This document shows, piece after piece, positions 34,817-43,871 of a DNA stretch of 64,000 nucleotides. Positions within the stretch are counted from its first letter, which is position 1; the number at the start of each line of letters is the position of its first letter. A model generated the notes under the pieces. That model searched no databases. It worked only from the letters and a program-made list of their open reading frames with translations, and had not been told where the DNA came from. A program made the translations under genes and the position numbers. The DNA comes from Mycobacterium sp. GA-1199 (GTDB lineage: Bacteria; Actinomycetota; Actinomycetes; Mycobacteriales; Mycobacteriaceae): NCBI RefSeq assembly GCF_001500045.1, contig NZ_LQIX01000004.1, forward strand, positions 1 through 64,000, read 5' to 3'.

Positions 34817-35461
34817 ATGACCACGACTGCCGACGCGCCCACCATCGCCTCCCCCGCACCCGGCCGCATCTCGCGGCTGCGGGTGCCAGAACTCGACGAG
34901 CTGCAGACCACGGCGGTGCGCGGTTTCTTCGCCAAACAACAGCGCGACGAGGGGCTGACGTCGAACTGGTTCCGGGCGCTCTCCCTCAATGAGCAAGACC
35001 TGGAACGACTCAACGCCTACCTGCTGCCGCTGTTGGGCGCCGATGGGCGCGACGGTCTCAGCGCGCGTGAGCGAGAGGTCATCGCCACCGTCGTATCCGG
35101 CGAGAACCGCTGCGCCTACTGCCATACCAACCACGCCAACAAGCTAGGCAAGGTCGCCGGCGATTGGTCCTTCGGCCAGCGCGTCGCCATCGACCACCAC
35201 CAGGTGGCTGAGTTGACCGACCGTGAACGGGCCCTGGCCGACCTCGCCGTGCTGGTCAACAATCACCCGCAGTCGATCCGAGACGGCGACATCGACCGGC
35301 TGCGTGTGTTGGGGTTGGACGATCATCAGATACTGGAGGGCATCTCGATCGCCGCGTTCATCGGCGCGACCAACCGACTCGGCATCGCGTTGTCGGTGCC
35401 ACCCAATGCGGAGTACACGGGTGTCCCGGCCGCCGACCGCCGGAACACGCCGGATCGGTAG
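34817..35461 (+). CDS. Carboxymuconolactone decarboxylase / AhpD-like peroxidase-related protein
   Basis: A 214-residue protein of the peroxidase-related CMD family. The redox motif is ENRCAYCHTNHANKLGKV (Cys-x-x-Cys followed by His), as in AhpD, preceded by LSAREREVIATVVSG. The pairing with an XRE/MmyB regulator is frequent in actinobacteria. The ATG at 34817 (TTTADAPTIAS) is preferred over the much longer GTG at 34733, which would overlap the regulator. Likely acts in thiol-dependent peroxide or alkylhydroperoxide metabolism; that is by family only. Confidence 0.83.
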   Translation: MTTTADAPTIASPAPGRISRLRVPELDELQTTAVRGFFAKQQRDEGLTSNWFRALSLNEQDLERLNAYLLPLLGADGRDGLSAREREVIATVVSGENRCAYCHTNHANKLGKVAGDWSFGQRVAIDHHQVAELTDRERALADLAVLVNNHPQSIRDGDIDRLRVLGLDDHQILEGISIAAFIGATNRLGIALSVPPNAEYTGVPAADRRNTPDR

Positions 35462-35497
35462 TCGACCGAACCGCGCATACGCGGCCGCAAACACCAA

Positions 35498-35503
35498 TAG
35501 AGT
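35498..35503 (+). promoter_or_regulatory. Leaderless -10 element for the LpqH-like gene
   Basis: TAGAGT followed by 8 bases and the ATG at 35512, as expected for a leaderless mycobacterial transcript. Confidence 0.5.
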
Positions 35504-35511
35504 CTGGCGTC

Positions 35512-35931
35512 ATGGACATCCGACTCGTTGCGGCGGCCGCGGTCATCCTCGGTGCCGGGGTCGCGGGCTGCTCCACGCCGCCCGCGGCACTCGGTGGGAC
35601 GACCGCGAAGGTAACCATCAACGGCGAGAGCACCGGTGGACCGCACGCGGTGTCGTGCACCCAGTCCGGGTGGCTGTGGACGATCGAGACCCCCGACGAG
35701 AGCAAGGGCTTCACGGCCAGCCTCGGCACCGGCGACAAGGTCACCGTCGAATCGGTCAGTTTCCACGACTTCGGCGGCTTCACCGGCAACTTCTGGCAGG
35801 GCAACATCGGCGAAGCCGAGGTCACGGGTGACGGCGGCACGTTCACCATCACCGGCTCGGCGGACGGTTCGTTCACCGACAACCCGAGTAATGCGGTGAC
35901 TGCCACCTTCCGCATCGAAGCAAACTGCTGA
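35512..35931 (+). CDS. LpqH (19-kDa antigen) family lipoprotein
   Basis: A 139-residue lipoprotein. The signal peptide ends in the lipobox AGVAGC (Cys 20), the acylated residue. The mature part follows the LpqH family: AKVTINGES, VSCTQSGWLWTIETPD, and the C-terminal FRIEANC with a Cys able to pair with the SCTQ Cys. In M. tuberculosis LpqH is a surface lipoprotein and TLR2 agonist. It is followed 10 bases later by an NTF2-like gene on the same strand. Confidence 0.88.
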   Translation: MDIRLVAAAAVILGAGVAGCSTPPAALGGTTAKVTINGESTGGPHAVSCTQSGWLWTIETPDESKGFTASLGTGDKVTVESVSFHDFGGFTGNFWQGNIGEAEVTGDGGTFTITGSADGSFTDNPSNAVTATFRIEANC

Positions 35932-35941
35932 GGGCTCGATC

Positions 35942-36313
35942 GTGCATGAGTTTCGTCAGGCGGTCGAGGCCGGGGATCTCGATGCCGTCATCGCGCTGTG
36001 CCGCGACGACATCGTGTTCCGCAGCCCCGTTGTCTTCACGCCGTACGAGGGACGCGATGCGCTGCGAACGATCCTCGCGGCGGTGATGGAGGTCTTCGAA
36101 GACTTCCGATACGTCCGTGAGATCGGAGCGGCCGACGCTCGCGACCATGCGCTGGTGTTCCAGGCGAAGGTCGGCGACAAGGATATCGAAGGCTGCGACT
36201 TCATCCGCACCGATGAGAACGGGGCCATCAGCGAGCTCACCGTGATGGTGCGACCGTTGTCGGCGACGCTGAGCCTGGCCGAGATGATGAAGGCGCGGCT
36301 GGCCGGAACCTGA
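35942..36313 (+). CDS. NTF2/SnoaL-like family protein
   Basis: A 123-residue single NTF2-like domain: helix HEFRQAVEAGDLDAVIALCRDDIVFRSP, then YEGRDALRTILAAVMEVFEDF and curved-sheet strands to the C-terminus. GTG 35942 is the only start giving a full domain. Proteins of this size act as small isomerases or binding proteins; no catalytic residues can be assigned. It lies directly after the LpqH-like lipoprotein and before the FadR-type operator. Confidence 0.78.
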   Translation: MHEFRQAVEAGDLDAVIALCRDDIVFRSPVVFTPYEGRDALRTILAAVMEVFEDFRYVREIGAADARDHALVFQAKVGDKDIEGCDFIRTDENGAISELTVMVRPLSATLSLAEMMKARLAGT

Positions 36314-36318
36314 TCCAC

Positions 36319-36329
36319 TGGTCTGACCA
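36319..36329. promoter_or_regulatory. FadR-type operator
   Basis: TGGTC-T-GACCA, 37 bp before the GntR regulator start. It equals the core of the Escherichia coli FadR site (AACTGGTCNGACCAGTT). The left flank AC is also the same, the right flank differs. Most likely the autoregulatory site of the regulator at 36366. Confidence 0.7.
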
Positions 36330-36365
36330 CTTGACCTCTGTCCTGTCCGGTGGCAGGCTGGCCGC

Positions 36366-37088
36366 ATGGCCCTGCAACCGGTCAATCGGCGTTCCGTGCC
36401 CGAGGACGTGTTCGACCAGATCGTGTCCGAGGTGCTCAGCGGGCAGATGCAACCCGGCGAGTCCCTGCCCAGCGAGCGCAGGTTGGCCGAGGTCCTCGGG
36501 GTCTCCCGGCCCGCCGTGCGCGAGGCGCTCAAGCGACTGACCGCAGCGGGTCTGGTCGAGGTGCGCCAGGGCGATGCGACCACCGTGCGCGACTTCCGGC
36601 GCCACGCGGGTCTGGATTTCCTGCCGCGGCTGCTCATTCGGGCCGGCGAACTCGACTTGTCGGTCGTCAGGAGCATCCTGGAGACGCGGCTGCACAACGG
36701 GCCCAAGGTTGCCGAACTGGCCGCCGAACGCAGCGGTCCCGAACTGGGCGAAGCGCTCGATCAGACGTTGCGGGATCTGGCCGCCGAGGATGATCCCGTC
36801 GCGCAGCAACGCCACGCCCTGACGTTCTGGGACCACATTGTCGACGGCGCCGACTCGATTGCCTTCCGGTTGATGTACAACACGCTGCGGGCCACCTACG
36901 AGCCGGCGCTGCCTGCGCTGGCGGCCGTGATGGCCGCCGAGGTCGGCAGACCGCACGCCTACCGCGAGTTGGCCGACGCGATCACCGCACGTGATCCGTC
37001 GCGGGCCCGGCGAGCCGCGCAGGATCTGCTCGAACCGGCCACCGCTGCGCTTCTGGACGCCCTCGACAATCTGAAGGACCGACGATGA
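36366..37088 (+). CDS. GntR-family regulator, FadR subfamily
   Basis: A 240-residue GntR regulator. The wHTH (about 12-75) includes [25 protein letters not shown] (key part [19 protein letters not shown]) and the wing [15 protein letters not shown]. The helical C-terminal domain (about 90-235) is FadR-like with no obvious FCD metal-binding triad. The stop overlaps the ATG of the membrane hydroxylase (ATGA), so the two form an operon under a FadR-type operator. A response to acyl-CoA or a related lipid is a reasonable inference. Confidence 0.88.
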   Translation: MALQPVNRRSVPEDVFDQIVSEVLSGQMQPGESLPSERRLAEVLGVSRPAVREALKRLTAAGLVEVRQGDATTVRDFRRHAGLDFLPRLLIRAGELDLSVVRSILETRLHNGPKVAELAAERSGPELGEALDQTLRDLAAEDDPVAQQRHALTFWDHIVDGADSIAFRLMYNTLRATYEPALPALAAVMAAEVGRPHAYRELADAITARDPSRARRAAQDLLEPATAALLDALDNLKDRR

Positions 37089-37774
37089 CGACGACCGCAG
37101 GCCGCGCACGTAAGGGTTTCACCCTCACCGGTGCGCTGCGCCAATTCTGGAAACACCCCTCCCCCTGGATGATCGGCGCCACGCTGGTCGCCGCGGTGAC
37201 CGCACGCATCGCTGTCGGCGACTGGCAGCTCACCGATGCGATTGTGCCGGTGGTGATGCTCGCGCTGTTTCCGTTCTTCGAGTGGATCATCCACGTCTTC
37301 GTTCTGCACTGGAGGCCGAAACGGCTCGGGCCGTTGACGATAGACCCCCTGTTGGCGCGAGAGCACCGCGCGCACCACAGCGATCCCCGCGACATCCCGT
37401 TGATCTTCATCCCATGGAAGTCGTTGGCCACGTGGGTGTTGCCGTTGACGGTGGCGGTCGGACTCTTGGCATTCCCGCGGCTGGGTATGGGATTGACATT
37501 CCTCGTCTGTATTGGGACAGCCGGGCTGGTCTACGAGTGGACGCACTACCTGATCCACAGTGACTACAAACCGAAAACGGCTCTGTATCGGGCGATCTGG
37601 CGCAACCACCGGCATCATCACTTCAAGAACGAGCATTACTGGTTCACCGTGACCAGTTCGGGAACGGCCGACCGCGTGCTCGGCACCTACCCCGACCCGG
37701 TCACGGTGGAGAACTCACCGACCGTGAAGAACCTGCATGCCGACGCTCAACCGGTCGGCGCGTCCGGCCATTAG
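37085..37774 (+). CDS. Membrane fatty acid hydroxylase / sterol desaturase family
   Basis: A 229-residue integral membrane di-iron enzyme. Histidine clusters: [24 protein letters not shown] and [15 protein letters not shown], the set expected for the fatty acid hydroxylase superfamily. Hydrophobic segments surround them (about 20-40, 45-70, 108-150). It should introduce a hydroxyl or double bond into a lipid using O2. Translationally coupled to the GntR/FadR-type regulator. Its stop overlaps the stop of the convergent L,D-transpeptidase gene by four bases. Confidence 0.87.
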   Translation: MTTTAGRARKGFTLTGALRQFWKHPSPWMIGATLVAAVTARIAVGDWQLTDAIVPVVMLALFPFFEWIIHVFVLHWRPKRLGPLTIDPLLAREHRAHHSDPRDIPLIFIPWKSLATWVLPLTVAVGLLAFPRLGMGLTFLVCIGTAGLVYEWTHYLIHSDYKPKTALYRAIWRNHRHHHFKNEHYWFTVTSSGTADRVLGTYPDPVTVENSPTVKNLHADAQPVGASGH

Positions 37775-38520
37775 GCCTGGACGATGACCGGGTCGCCGAT
37801 GCTCACCATGTCGTAGTACCACGCCGCGTTGTCCGGACTGAGATTGATGCAGCCGTGGCTCACGTTCTCGTACCCCTGCGATCCCGTCGACCAGGGCGCC
37901 GAGTGCACGTACACGCCACCCCAGTTGATGCGGACGGCGTAGTAGACGGTGAGCTTGTAGCCCTCCGGATCGTCCAGCGGAATGCCGATGGTGCGGGAAT
38001 CCATGATCACCGGGCTCTGCTTCTCGAGCACCGTGAACGATCCCTTGGGTGTCGCGAAGCCCGGCTTGCCCATCGATGCGGGCATCTCGCGCATGGTTTC
38101 GCCGTCGATGCTGACGGTGAAGGTATGGGCGTCGATGTCGGCGACCGCGAGCACCTCAGAGCCGGTCTGAAAGTTGGCCTTGGCATCGCCCACCATCACG
38201 GTGATGGTGGAATGCGCCGGGAAGAACTCTTCTGGAGTCCACTGCAGCACACGGTCATCGAGCCAGGAGAAGGTTCCCTTCTGGGTTCCCAGCGGCATGG
38301 CCGGCGCGGATACACCGAACGTGCGCTCGGCGCCCGCGCGGTCATCGATGGGCTGCTTGAACGTCACCGTGATCGGATGCGCCACACCGACTGTCTGGCC
38401 GGCAGGCTGAATGCTGGCTACGGAGTTCGGTGTTGCGATGCCCGCTGAACTTGTCGGGGCGGAGACCACGGTGAGCACCGCGAGGCTCGCCACCGCGAGC
38501 ACGTTTCGTAGCTTCAGCAC
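37771..38520 (-). CDS. L,D-transpeptidase (YkuD) with Ig-like domain
   Basis: A 249-residue secreted Ldt. Signal peptide KLRNVLAVASLAVLTVVSAP to about residue 27; an Ig-like domain (about 35-120; VGVAHPITVTFKQPI, LQWTPEEFFPAHSTI); YkuD catalytic domain (about 125-249) with VYVHSAPWSTGSQGY and SHGCINLSPDNAAWYYD containing the active Cys. Mycobacterial Ldts make 3-3 peptidoglycan cross-links and are inhibited by carbapenems. Organisation equals M. tuberculosis LdtA (Rv0116c). GTG start with a TAGGAT element just upstream. Confidence 0.92.
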   Translation of the reverse strand: MLKLRNVLAVASLAVLTVVSAPTSSAGIATPNSVASIQPAGQTVGVAHPITVTFKQPIDDRAGAERTFGVSAPAMPLGTQKGTFSWLDDRVLQWTPEEFFPAHSTITVMVGDAKANFQTGSEVLAVADIDAHTFTVSIDGETMREMPASMGKPGFATPKGSFTVLEKQSPVIMDSRTIGIPLDDPEGYKLTVYYAVRINWGGVYVHSAPWSTGSQGYENVSHGCINLSPDNAAWYYDMVSIGDPVIVQA

Positions 38521-38745
38521 ACTTTCATCCTAATTCGTCTCGTGGAGTTCCCCCGGCAATCGCAATGCGGACCCTCGCGTACATGTCGCAGCACACGCGG
38601 ATACCGCACTCACAACCGTTATCGAACACGCTGCTCAGAACGTTTCACACCGATTTGGTCCGAGCGGGGGCGGCGAGCCGGTTGACGGACGGCAAACTCA
38701 GCCGAGGACAGGGTTCACATGCGCCAGCACACCAGCGTCAGCGAG

Positions 38746-40086
38746 TCACGCGGGCGGCAGTGGCCCGGGTGCCGGGGGTGCAATGCCCTCGGGCGGTGGA
38801 GCGACGACCGCCTCCGGCGGTGGCGGCGGGAGCGGTGCCCCCGGCGGCGGAGCCAGCGCGGGGTCGACGGGCGGAGGGGCCTGCTGTACCGGTGGGGCGT
38901 TGTCGCCGGCGTCCGAGAACCGGTCCCTGATCCGTTGCAGCCAACCTCGGCGTTCGGGTACCGGGGTGGGCTGGGCAGGTACAAGTCCGGGAGCCATCGA
39001 TTCCGGTGGCAACGCGGGCGCCCCCGGCACCGTGACCGGTGCTTCGGGTGGCGGGACGGCAGGCAGCGGATCCTGCGCCACCGCGGGAATGTCGACGACG
39101 GTGACCGGCGGCTCTTCGGGTGGTGCCGGGATCTCGGCCGGTGGTGGCGGCGGGGGTGCCGCGGGCAGCGGTGAAGCGGCCGGCTGGGGCGCGGGTGCGG
39201 CCGCGATGTCGGGCGACGATTTGGCGGCGGGCGTCGGCTCGGCGGGTGTGGTGTCCTTGCCCGGCGTCAGCTGCATGCTGATCGCTGCCGAGACCGATAC
39301 GACGAACGTGACCGTTCCGGCGGCCAGCATGGCCAGCGGCCCGGCATGCGCGGGCTGCCGACGACGCTGCTCACCTGCGCGGTCGGGCGCCTCCTCGGCG
39401 GCGAACACCGACGTGCCGCTGTCGGCCGCGGCGAGGGCGGCACCGCGTGCCAGGGCCAACTCGGCTTCGGCGGGTGCGAACACCGGCACCGACAGCACAG
39501 CCTCCAGCCGGGGCATGATCGCGTCCAGATCCGCACCGGATCCCACCAACACCAGCGCTTCAGGTCGCCAGTCGGCCCTGGTGAACACGGCGTTCAACCA
39601 GCGGATCAACGATTCTTCGCTGTCGACCGAATGGTTGACCGCGGTCTGCACGGCGCCTTCGCGCGTGTTCACGACCAGCGCTATGACCGCGTCGTACTCG
39701 ATCACGCACACCGCGGTGACCTCATTGCCGAGCAACTCGGCGACACCCCACGCCACGGCCTCCGATGCCTCGGGCAACTGCACCGCCACCACGTTGTCGA
39801 ATCCGCATTCACGCAGCGATCTGAGTAGCAGCGACGCTTCGGTTTGGGCGTCGTCGCTCCACGTCACACCGATGGTGTGCAACCGCAGACCGCGGCCGGT
39901 GGCGAGCGCTTCCGTGCGCAGCACCGCTGCTGCGGCCTCATCGGAGGCGTGTCGCGGAGACGACCGTCGCGTGGGCAGGATCTCAATGGCTTCGCGGTCG
40001 ACGGTTGCGCCGTCGGCGCCCTGCCCTTCGACGAGGACAAGGCCGACGGCAGACGGTGTCACCGACAAGCCGAGTACCGCGTCCAC
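38746..40086 (-). CDS. DUF7159-type protein: actin-like domain, one TM, Pro-rich C-terminus
   Basis: A 446-residue protein. Residues 1-235 resemble the mycobacterial DUF7159/Hsp70-like fold (VLGLSVTPSAVGLVLVEGQ, AVCVIEYDAVIALVVNT, ALVLVGSGADLDAIMPRLEA). One TM helix follows at about 250-272 (LAMLAAGTVTFVVSVSAAI). The remaining ~170 residues are Pro/Ala-rich, with a short basic island RRGWLQRIRDRFSD. The topology suggests a cytosolic nucleotide-binding-like domain tied to a wall-spanning tail. Function unknown; GTG start. Confidence 0.75.
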   Translation of the reverse strand: MDAVLGLSVTPSAVGLVLVEGQGADGATVDREAIEILPTRRSSPRHASDEAAAAVLRTEALATGRGLRLHTIGVTWSDDAQTEASLLLRSLRECGFDNVVAVQLPEASEAVAWGVAELLGNEVTAVCVIEYDAVIALVVNTREGAVQTAVNHSVDSEESLIRWLNAVFTRADWRPEALVLVGSGADLDAIMPRLEAVLSVPVFAPAEAELALARGAALAAADSGTSVFAAEEAPDRAGEQRRRQPAHAGPLAMLAAGTVTFVVSVSAAISMQLTPGKDTTPAEPTPAAKSSPDIAAAPAPQPAASPLPAAPPPPPPAEIPAPPEEPPVTVVDIPAVAQDPLPAVPPPEAPVTVPGAPALPPESMAPGLVPAQPTPVPERRGWLQRIRDRFSDAGDNAPPVQQAPPPVDPALAPPPGAPLPPPPPEAVVAPPPEGIAPPAPGPLPPA

Positions 40087-40557
40087 TCAAATCCCTTCGG
40101 ACGTCCACTTACCGGGGTGACCGTAACAGCACGGTGCCCCGCCTGTTTCCGAGGGGATCGCACGGCGGTTGAAAGGTGCTGCCAGCGAGTCGATTCGAAA
40201 TGTGCTGTGCCGCTGAACGTCCTGTAAGAGGACGTCGAACAGCTTTGCCGGGACGATTGTTCCCTATGGCGCGGCGCGCGGTTCGCCATGGCGATGTGAA
40301 GACCCATGGCAGCAGTCGAGCGGGCGGAGGGCGGGCCCAGCGGTCGCGCCGTACTCGGTCACCGAGGGCGGCCTGAGCCTTCCGCAGGGCGTGGCCACCG
40401 GCATCGTCGGCGCCTACGGTGGGCTGGCGGTGTCCGCGATCGCGAGCTGATGCTGTCCCCGATCGGGTTGTCGGCGACCACAAAGCTTGCGCCCGAAGCG
40501 TTCCGGGCCCAGATGATGGCGCATGGAGGGAGTGCACTGAGCGACGTCCTCGCACTG
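40087..40557. other. 471-base region without an intact gene
   Basis: No intact reading frame with a credible start. The middle (40217-40450, + strand) is open for 77 codons and ends with hydrophobic GGLSLPQGVATGIVGAYGG but has no start codon. The next 81 bases encode a transporter fragment in another frame. The whole looks like debris of one or more decayed genes. Confidence 0.5.
40441..40521 (+). pseudogene. Fragment of a POT/PTR-type peptide transporter gene
   Basis: In one frame these bases read DRELMLSPIGLSATTKLAP and then EAFRAQMMA, which matches the highly conserved 'ELxLSPxGLSxTTKLAPxxFxxQMM' segment of proton-dependent oligopeptide transporters. No upstream or downstream transporter sequence continues in frame. 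A 27-codon island of a ~480-codon gene, hence a remnant. Confidence 0.6.
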
Positions 40558-41514
40558 CTAGGCGGTCAGAATCTCCCGCAGAAGTGCGGGTTCGATGTTG
40601 CCACCGGAGAGGACGACGACCGTTCGGCCCGCCGGCGCGGAGCCCTTACGGTAGGCGGCCAGCGCGACCGCGCCGCTGGGTTCGCTCACCAGGTGTGCGC
40701 GGTGAGCGAGTTCGCGCACCGCCGAACGGATTTCGTCTTCGGTCACGGTGACGACGTCATCGAGTACCCGTTGCAGGTGAGCGAAGGTCATCTCGGACGG
40801 CTGCGAGCGCAACCCGTCGGCCATGGTGCGGTTGCGGTCCTCGATGGACCAGTCGACGCGGTGTCCGACACTCAGGCTCTGTGCGGTGTCGGCAGCGAGT
40901 TCTGGTTCGACCCCGATCACCTTGGCGTTGGGGCACAACGCCTTGATCGCCGTACCGATCCCCGAGGCGAGGCCGCCGCCGCTGACGGGTACCAGCACTG
41001 TGTCGACGGTCGGGAGATCCTCGGCGATCTCCAGCCCGATCGTGCCCTGCCCCGCGATGATGTCCGGGTGGTCGAACGGTGGTATCAGGACACCACCGGT
41101 CTTTTCGACGACCTCGGCCGCGACCCGTTCCCGTTGTCCCGCAGCGCACAACACCACCGTCGCTCCGTGGCCGCGGGTGGCCGCCACCTTCATGTCCGGC
41201 GTCTCCTGGGGCATCACGATGTGGGCGGGTATCGCATACACCGCGGCCGCGTAGGCCACCGCCTGCGCGTGGTTCCCGCTCGAATAGGCCACCACTCCCC
41301 TGGTGCGTACCGATTCCTCGAGCTGGCCGATTGCGTTGAACGCGCCCCGCACCTTGAACGCCCCGATCGACTGCAGGCTCTCGGGCTTGATCCACAGCGG
41401 CCGGTCGTCGTCACCGGCCCACGGGGCGGGAAGCAGCGGTGTGCGAAGCACGAAGGCCCGGGTGCGTGCGGCCGCCTGTTCGATGTCGTCGAGCGTAACG
41501 AATTCCACACCCAC
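40558..41514 (-). CDS. PLP-dependent threonine/serine dehydratase family
   Basis: A 318-residue fold-type II PLP enzyme. The Schiff-base Lys is in QSIGAFKVRGAFNAI; SSGNHAQAVA binds substrate; the glycine loop VSGGGLASG holds the PLP phosphate; and SGGNIEP is the C-terminal Ser region. It lacks the ACT regulatory domain of biosynthetic IlvA, so it resembles catabolic TdcB or serine racemase-type enzymes, producing 2-oxobutyrate or pyruvate plus ammonia. Start GTG 41514 is chosen, leaving a 40-bp divergent gap to the DCC gene; GTG 41508 is equally possible. Confidence 0.87.
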   Translation of the reverse strand: MGVEFVTLDDIEQAAARTRAFVLRTPLLPAPWAGDDDRPLWIKPESLQSIGAFKVRGAFNAIGQLEESVRTRGVVAYSSGNHAQAVAYAAAVYAIPAHIVMPQETPDMKVAATRGHGATVVLCAAGQRERVAAEVVEKTGGVLIPPFDHPDIIAGQGTIGLEIAEDLPTVDTVLVPVSGGGLASGIGTAIKALCPNAKVIGVEPELAADTAQSLSVGHRVDWSIEDRNRTMADGLRSQPSEMTFAHLQRVLDDVVTVTEDEIRSAVRELAHRAHLVSEPSGAVALAAYRKGSAPAGRTVVVLSGGNIEPALLREILTA

Positions 41515-41554
41515 CAGTGTGCCCCCGCAGCGGAACCGGAGAGACAATAGCGAC

Positions 41555-41932
41555 ATGGCCGGAACCCTGTTCTTCGATGGCAACTGCGGGATGTGCACCC
41601 GCGCCGTCTACTTCATCCTGATGAGGAACCGAACGGGCGATCTGCGAACCGCGGTCCTGCAGGGCGAGGGCGTGGCGGAGCGACTCGGTGTCCCCCAGTC
41701 ACGGGTTCTCGACGCCGCGCGATGGCGCGACGAGTCCGGCGATGTGTACGAGGGCGCAGAAGCGGTTAACGCCGCACTGGCAGCCGCATTGGGAACCCGG
41801 CTCCCGCTCTTCGTGTACCGGACCCCGGGAGTGCGTGCGTTGCAGGACGCCGCGTACCGGTATGTCGCCAGTCATCGCTACCGCTTCCCGGGTACGACGC
41901 CGTACTGCGAGTCGCATCCCGTCAGCTGCTGA
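41555..41932 (+). CDS. DCC-family (DUF393) thiol-disulfide oxidoreductase-like protein
   Basis: A 125-residue protein with the DUF393/DCC signature LFFDGNCGMCTRAVYFI (Asp, then Cys-x-x-Cys) and the typical GAEAVNAALAAALG helix and YRYVASHRYRF C-terminal part. The CxxC suggests redox activity. ATG 41555 starts two residues before the motif as in other family members; the longer frame from 41303 overlaps the divergent dehydratase. Function in mycobacteria is not known. Confidence 0.85.
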   Translation: MAGTLFFDGNCGMCTRAVYFILMRNRTGDLRTAVLQGEGVAERLGVPQSRVLDAARWRDESGDVYEGAEAVNAALAAALGTRLPLFVYRTPGVRALQDAAYRYVASHRYRFPGTTPYCESHPVSC

Positions 41933-42035
41933 CCCGATGGCCACGTCCGACATCCTCGTGCGGGCAAGTCTTCGGATGTTTTTCTCCAAGTTGGGTACTC
42001 CCTAGCCGATTGGGCCACGGTCGAGGAGGCTGCCG

Positions 42036-43871
42036 ATGAGTTCTGGGGTGCAAACCGGCACGATCACTACACAGGTTCCCAGTCGGCTGGATCGGTTGCC
42101 GTGGTCGCGATTCCACTGGCGCGTCGTGCTGGGGCTTGGCGGCGTGTGGGTCCTCGACGGCCTCGAGGTCACCATGGTGGGCAACGTCGCGTCCCGCTTG
42201 ACCGAGAGCGGCAGCGGGATCGAGTTGACCGCAGGTGAAATCGGCATCGCCGCCGCGATTTACATCACCGGCGCGTGTCTGGGTGCCTTGTTCTTCGGTC
42301 AGCTCACCGACCGGTTCGGCCGCAAGAAGCTGTTCCTGCTCACGCTTGCGGTGTACCTCACGGCAACCGTGGCAACGGCTTTCGCGTTTGCGCCGTGGTA
42401 CTTCTACATAGCGCGGTTCTTCACCGGCGCGGGTATCGGCGGCGAGTACGCCGCGATCAACTCCGCGATCGACGAGTTGATCCCGGCTCGCGTCCGTGGC
42501 CGCGTCGATCTGATCATCAACGGCTCCTACTGGCTCGGCGCCGCCGGCGGTGCCGCAGGCGCACTGGTGCTGTTGAACACCGCGATCTTCCCGGCAGACG
42601 TCGGCTGGCGCATCGCGTTCGGCATCGGCGCCATATTCGGTCTCGTGGTGCTCGTGGTGCGGCGAAACGTCCCGGAAAGTCCGCGGTGGTTGTTCATTCA
42701 CGGTCGTGAGGAGGAAGCCGAACGCATCGTCGGCGAGATCGAGCGCGGGGTGGAACGCGAGACCGGGCAGACCCTCGAGGAACCGGAGGGATCCCTGACT
42801 GTGCGTCAACGCAAGACGATCTCGTTCCGGGAGATCGCCCACGTGGCGTTCACGAAGTATCCCCGCCGAGCCGTCCTCGGCCTCGCACTCTTCATCGGGC
42901 AGGCGTTCCTCTACAACGCTTTCACGTTCAACCTCGGAACCCTTCTGAGCGGTTTCTACGACGTCTCGTCCGGCATCGTGCCGATGTTCTACGCGATATG
43001 GGCCCTGAGCAATTTCGCCGGCCCGATCCTGCTCGGCCGGTTCTTCGACACGATCGGCCGAAAACCGATGATCTCGTTCGCGTATCTGGGTTCGGCGTGC
43101 GTGGCGGTCGCCCTGACCGTGCTGTTCGTCAACCAGACGGGCGGCGTGTGGATCTTCATGACGGTATTGGGCGTGTGCTTCTTCCTCGCGTCATCGGGAG
43201 CCAGCGCCGCCTATCTCACCGTCAGCGAGATATTCCCCATGGAGACGCGAGCTTTGGCGATCGCGTTCTTCTATGCCGTCGGCACCGCCGTCGGCGGTAT
43301 CACCGGACCCCTGCTGTTCGGCCAACTCATCGAATCCGGCGATCGCGGACTGGTCGCGGTCTCCTTCCTGATCGGCGCGGCGGTGATGGCCGTCGGCGGC
43401 GTCGTCGAGCTGATATTCGGGGTGAAGGCCGAGGGCCAGAAACTCGAGGACCTGGCCATGCCGCTGACAACCGCGGACGAAGACGAGAAGGAGGCGGAGG
43501 CACCTTCGGAGCGCGACCAGGAACGCGCGGCGCGCCAGGCGCGCATCGCTGAGCGCACCCAACGTGAGCGGGCAGCCAACCAGGCGCGGCGCTACCGGCC
43601 CGGCCCGGCGGCGGGCTGGTACGGCGCCTGGCGTGAGCCGCCAACGCCCGGTGTGCCCGAGTCGGCGCTCGACCACGAGATCGAAACCATCGCGCGTGCG
43701 GTGAGCGAGCATGAGCCGATGTCGGTGCGCGAGCTGCACAGGGCGGTCGGCGCGCGCTATTGGGGACCGGGCGAATTCCGCAAGGCGATGCGGGTGGCGT
43801 TGGCGGAGAACCGAATCGCCCGACATCCTCGGGGCAAGGTCGGCATGCCGCCGGGAACGCCGCAGCAATGA
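42036..43871 (+). CDS. Sugar-porter-type MFS transporter with C-terminal winged-helix-like extension
   Basis: A 611-residue protein. Residues about 25-465 form twelve TM helices of the MFS (GQLTDRFGRKKLF between TM2 and TM3, PESPRWLF after TM6, GRFFDTIGRKPM after TM8), the sugar/metabolite:H+ symporter pattern. The remaining ~145 residues are unusual: a highly charged helix (ERDQERAARQARIAERTQ) and then a compact region (DHEIETIARAVSEHEPMSVRELHRAVGARYWG, in parts) that looks like a winged helix. The next gene overlaps by ATGA. Substrate unknown. Confidence 0.85.
   Translation: MSSGVQTGTITTQVPSRLDRLPWSRFHWRVVLGLGGVWVLDGLEVTMVGNVASRLTESGSGIELTAGEIGIAAAIYITGACLGALFFGQLTDRFGRKKLFLLTLAVYLTATVATAFAFAPWYFYIARFFTGAGIGGEYAAINSAIDELIPARVRGRVDLIINGSYWLGAAGGAAGALVLLNTAIFPADVGWRIAFGIGAIFGLVVLVVRRNVPESPRWLFIHGREEEAERIVGEIERGVERETGQTLEEPEGSLTVRQRKTISFREIAHVAFTKYPRRAVLGLALFIGQAFLYNAFTFNLGTLLSGFYDVSSGIVPMFYAIWALSNFAGPILLGRFFDTIGRKPMISFAYLGSACVAVALTVLFVNQTGGVWIFMTVLGVCFFLASSGASAAYLTVSEIFPMETRALAIAFFYAVGTAVGGITGPLLFGQLIESGDRGLVAVSFLIGAAVMAVGGVVELIFGVKAEGQKLEDLAMPLTTADEDEKEAEAPSERDQERAARQARIAERTQRERAANQARRYRPGPAAGWYGAWREPPTPGVPESALDHEIETIARAVSEHEPMSVRELHRAVGARYWGPGEFRKAMRVALAENRIARHPRGKVGMPPGTPQQ

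Noticed and set aside
38600-38680. Possible KstR site near GAACACGCTGCTCAGAACGTTTC
   Set aside because: The halves do not have the AAC-N2-GTT spacing.
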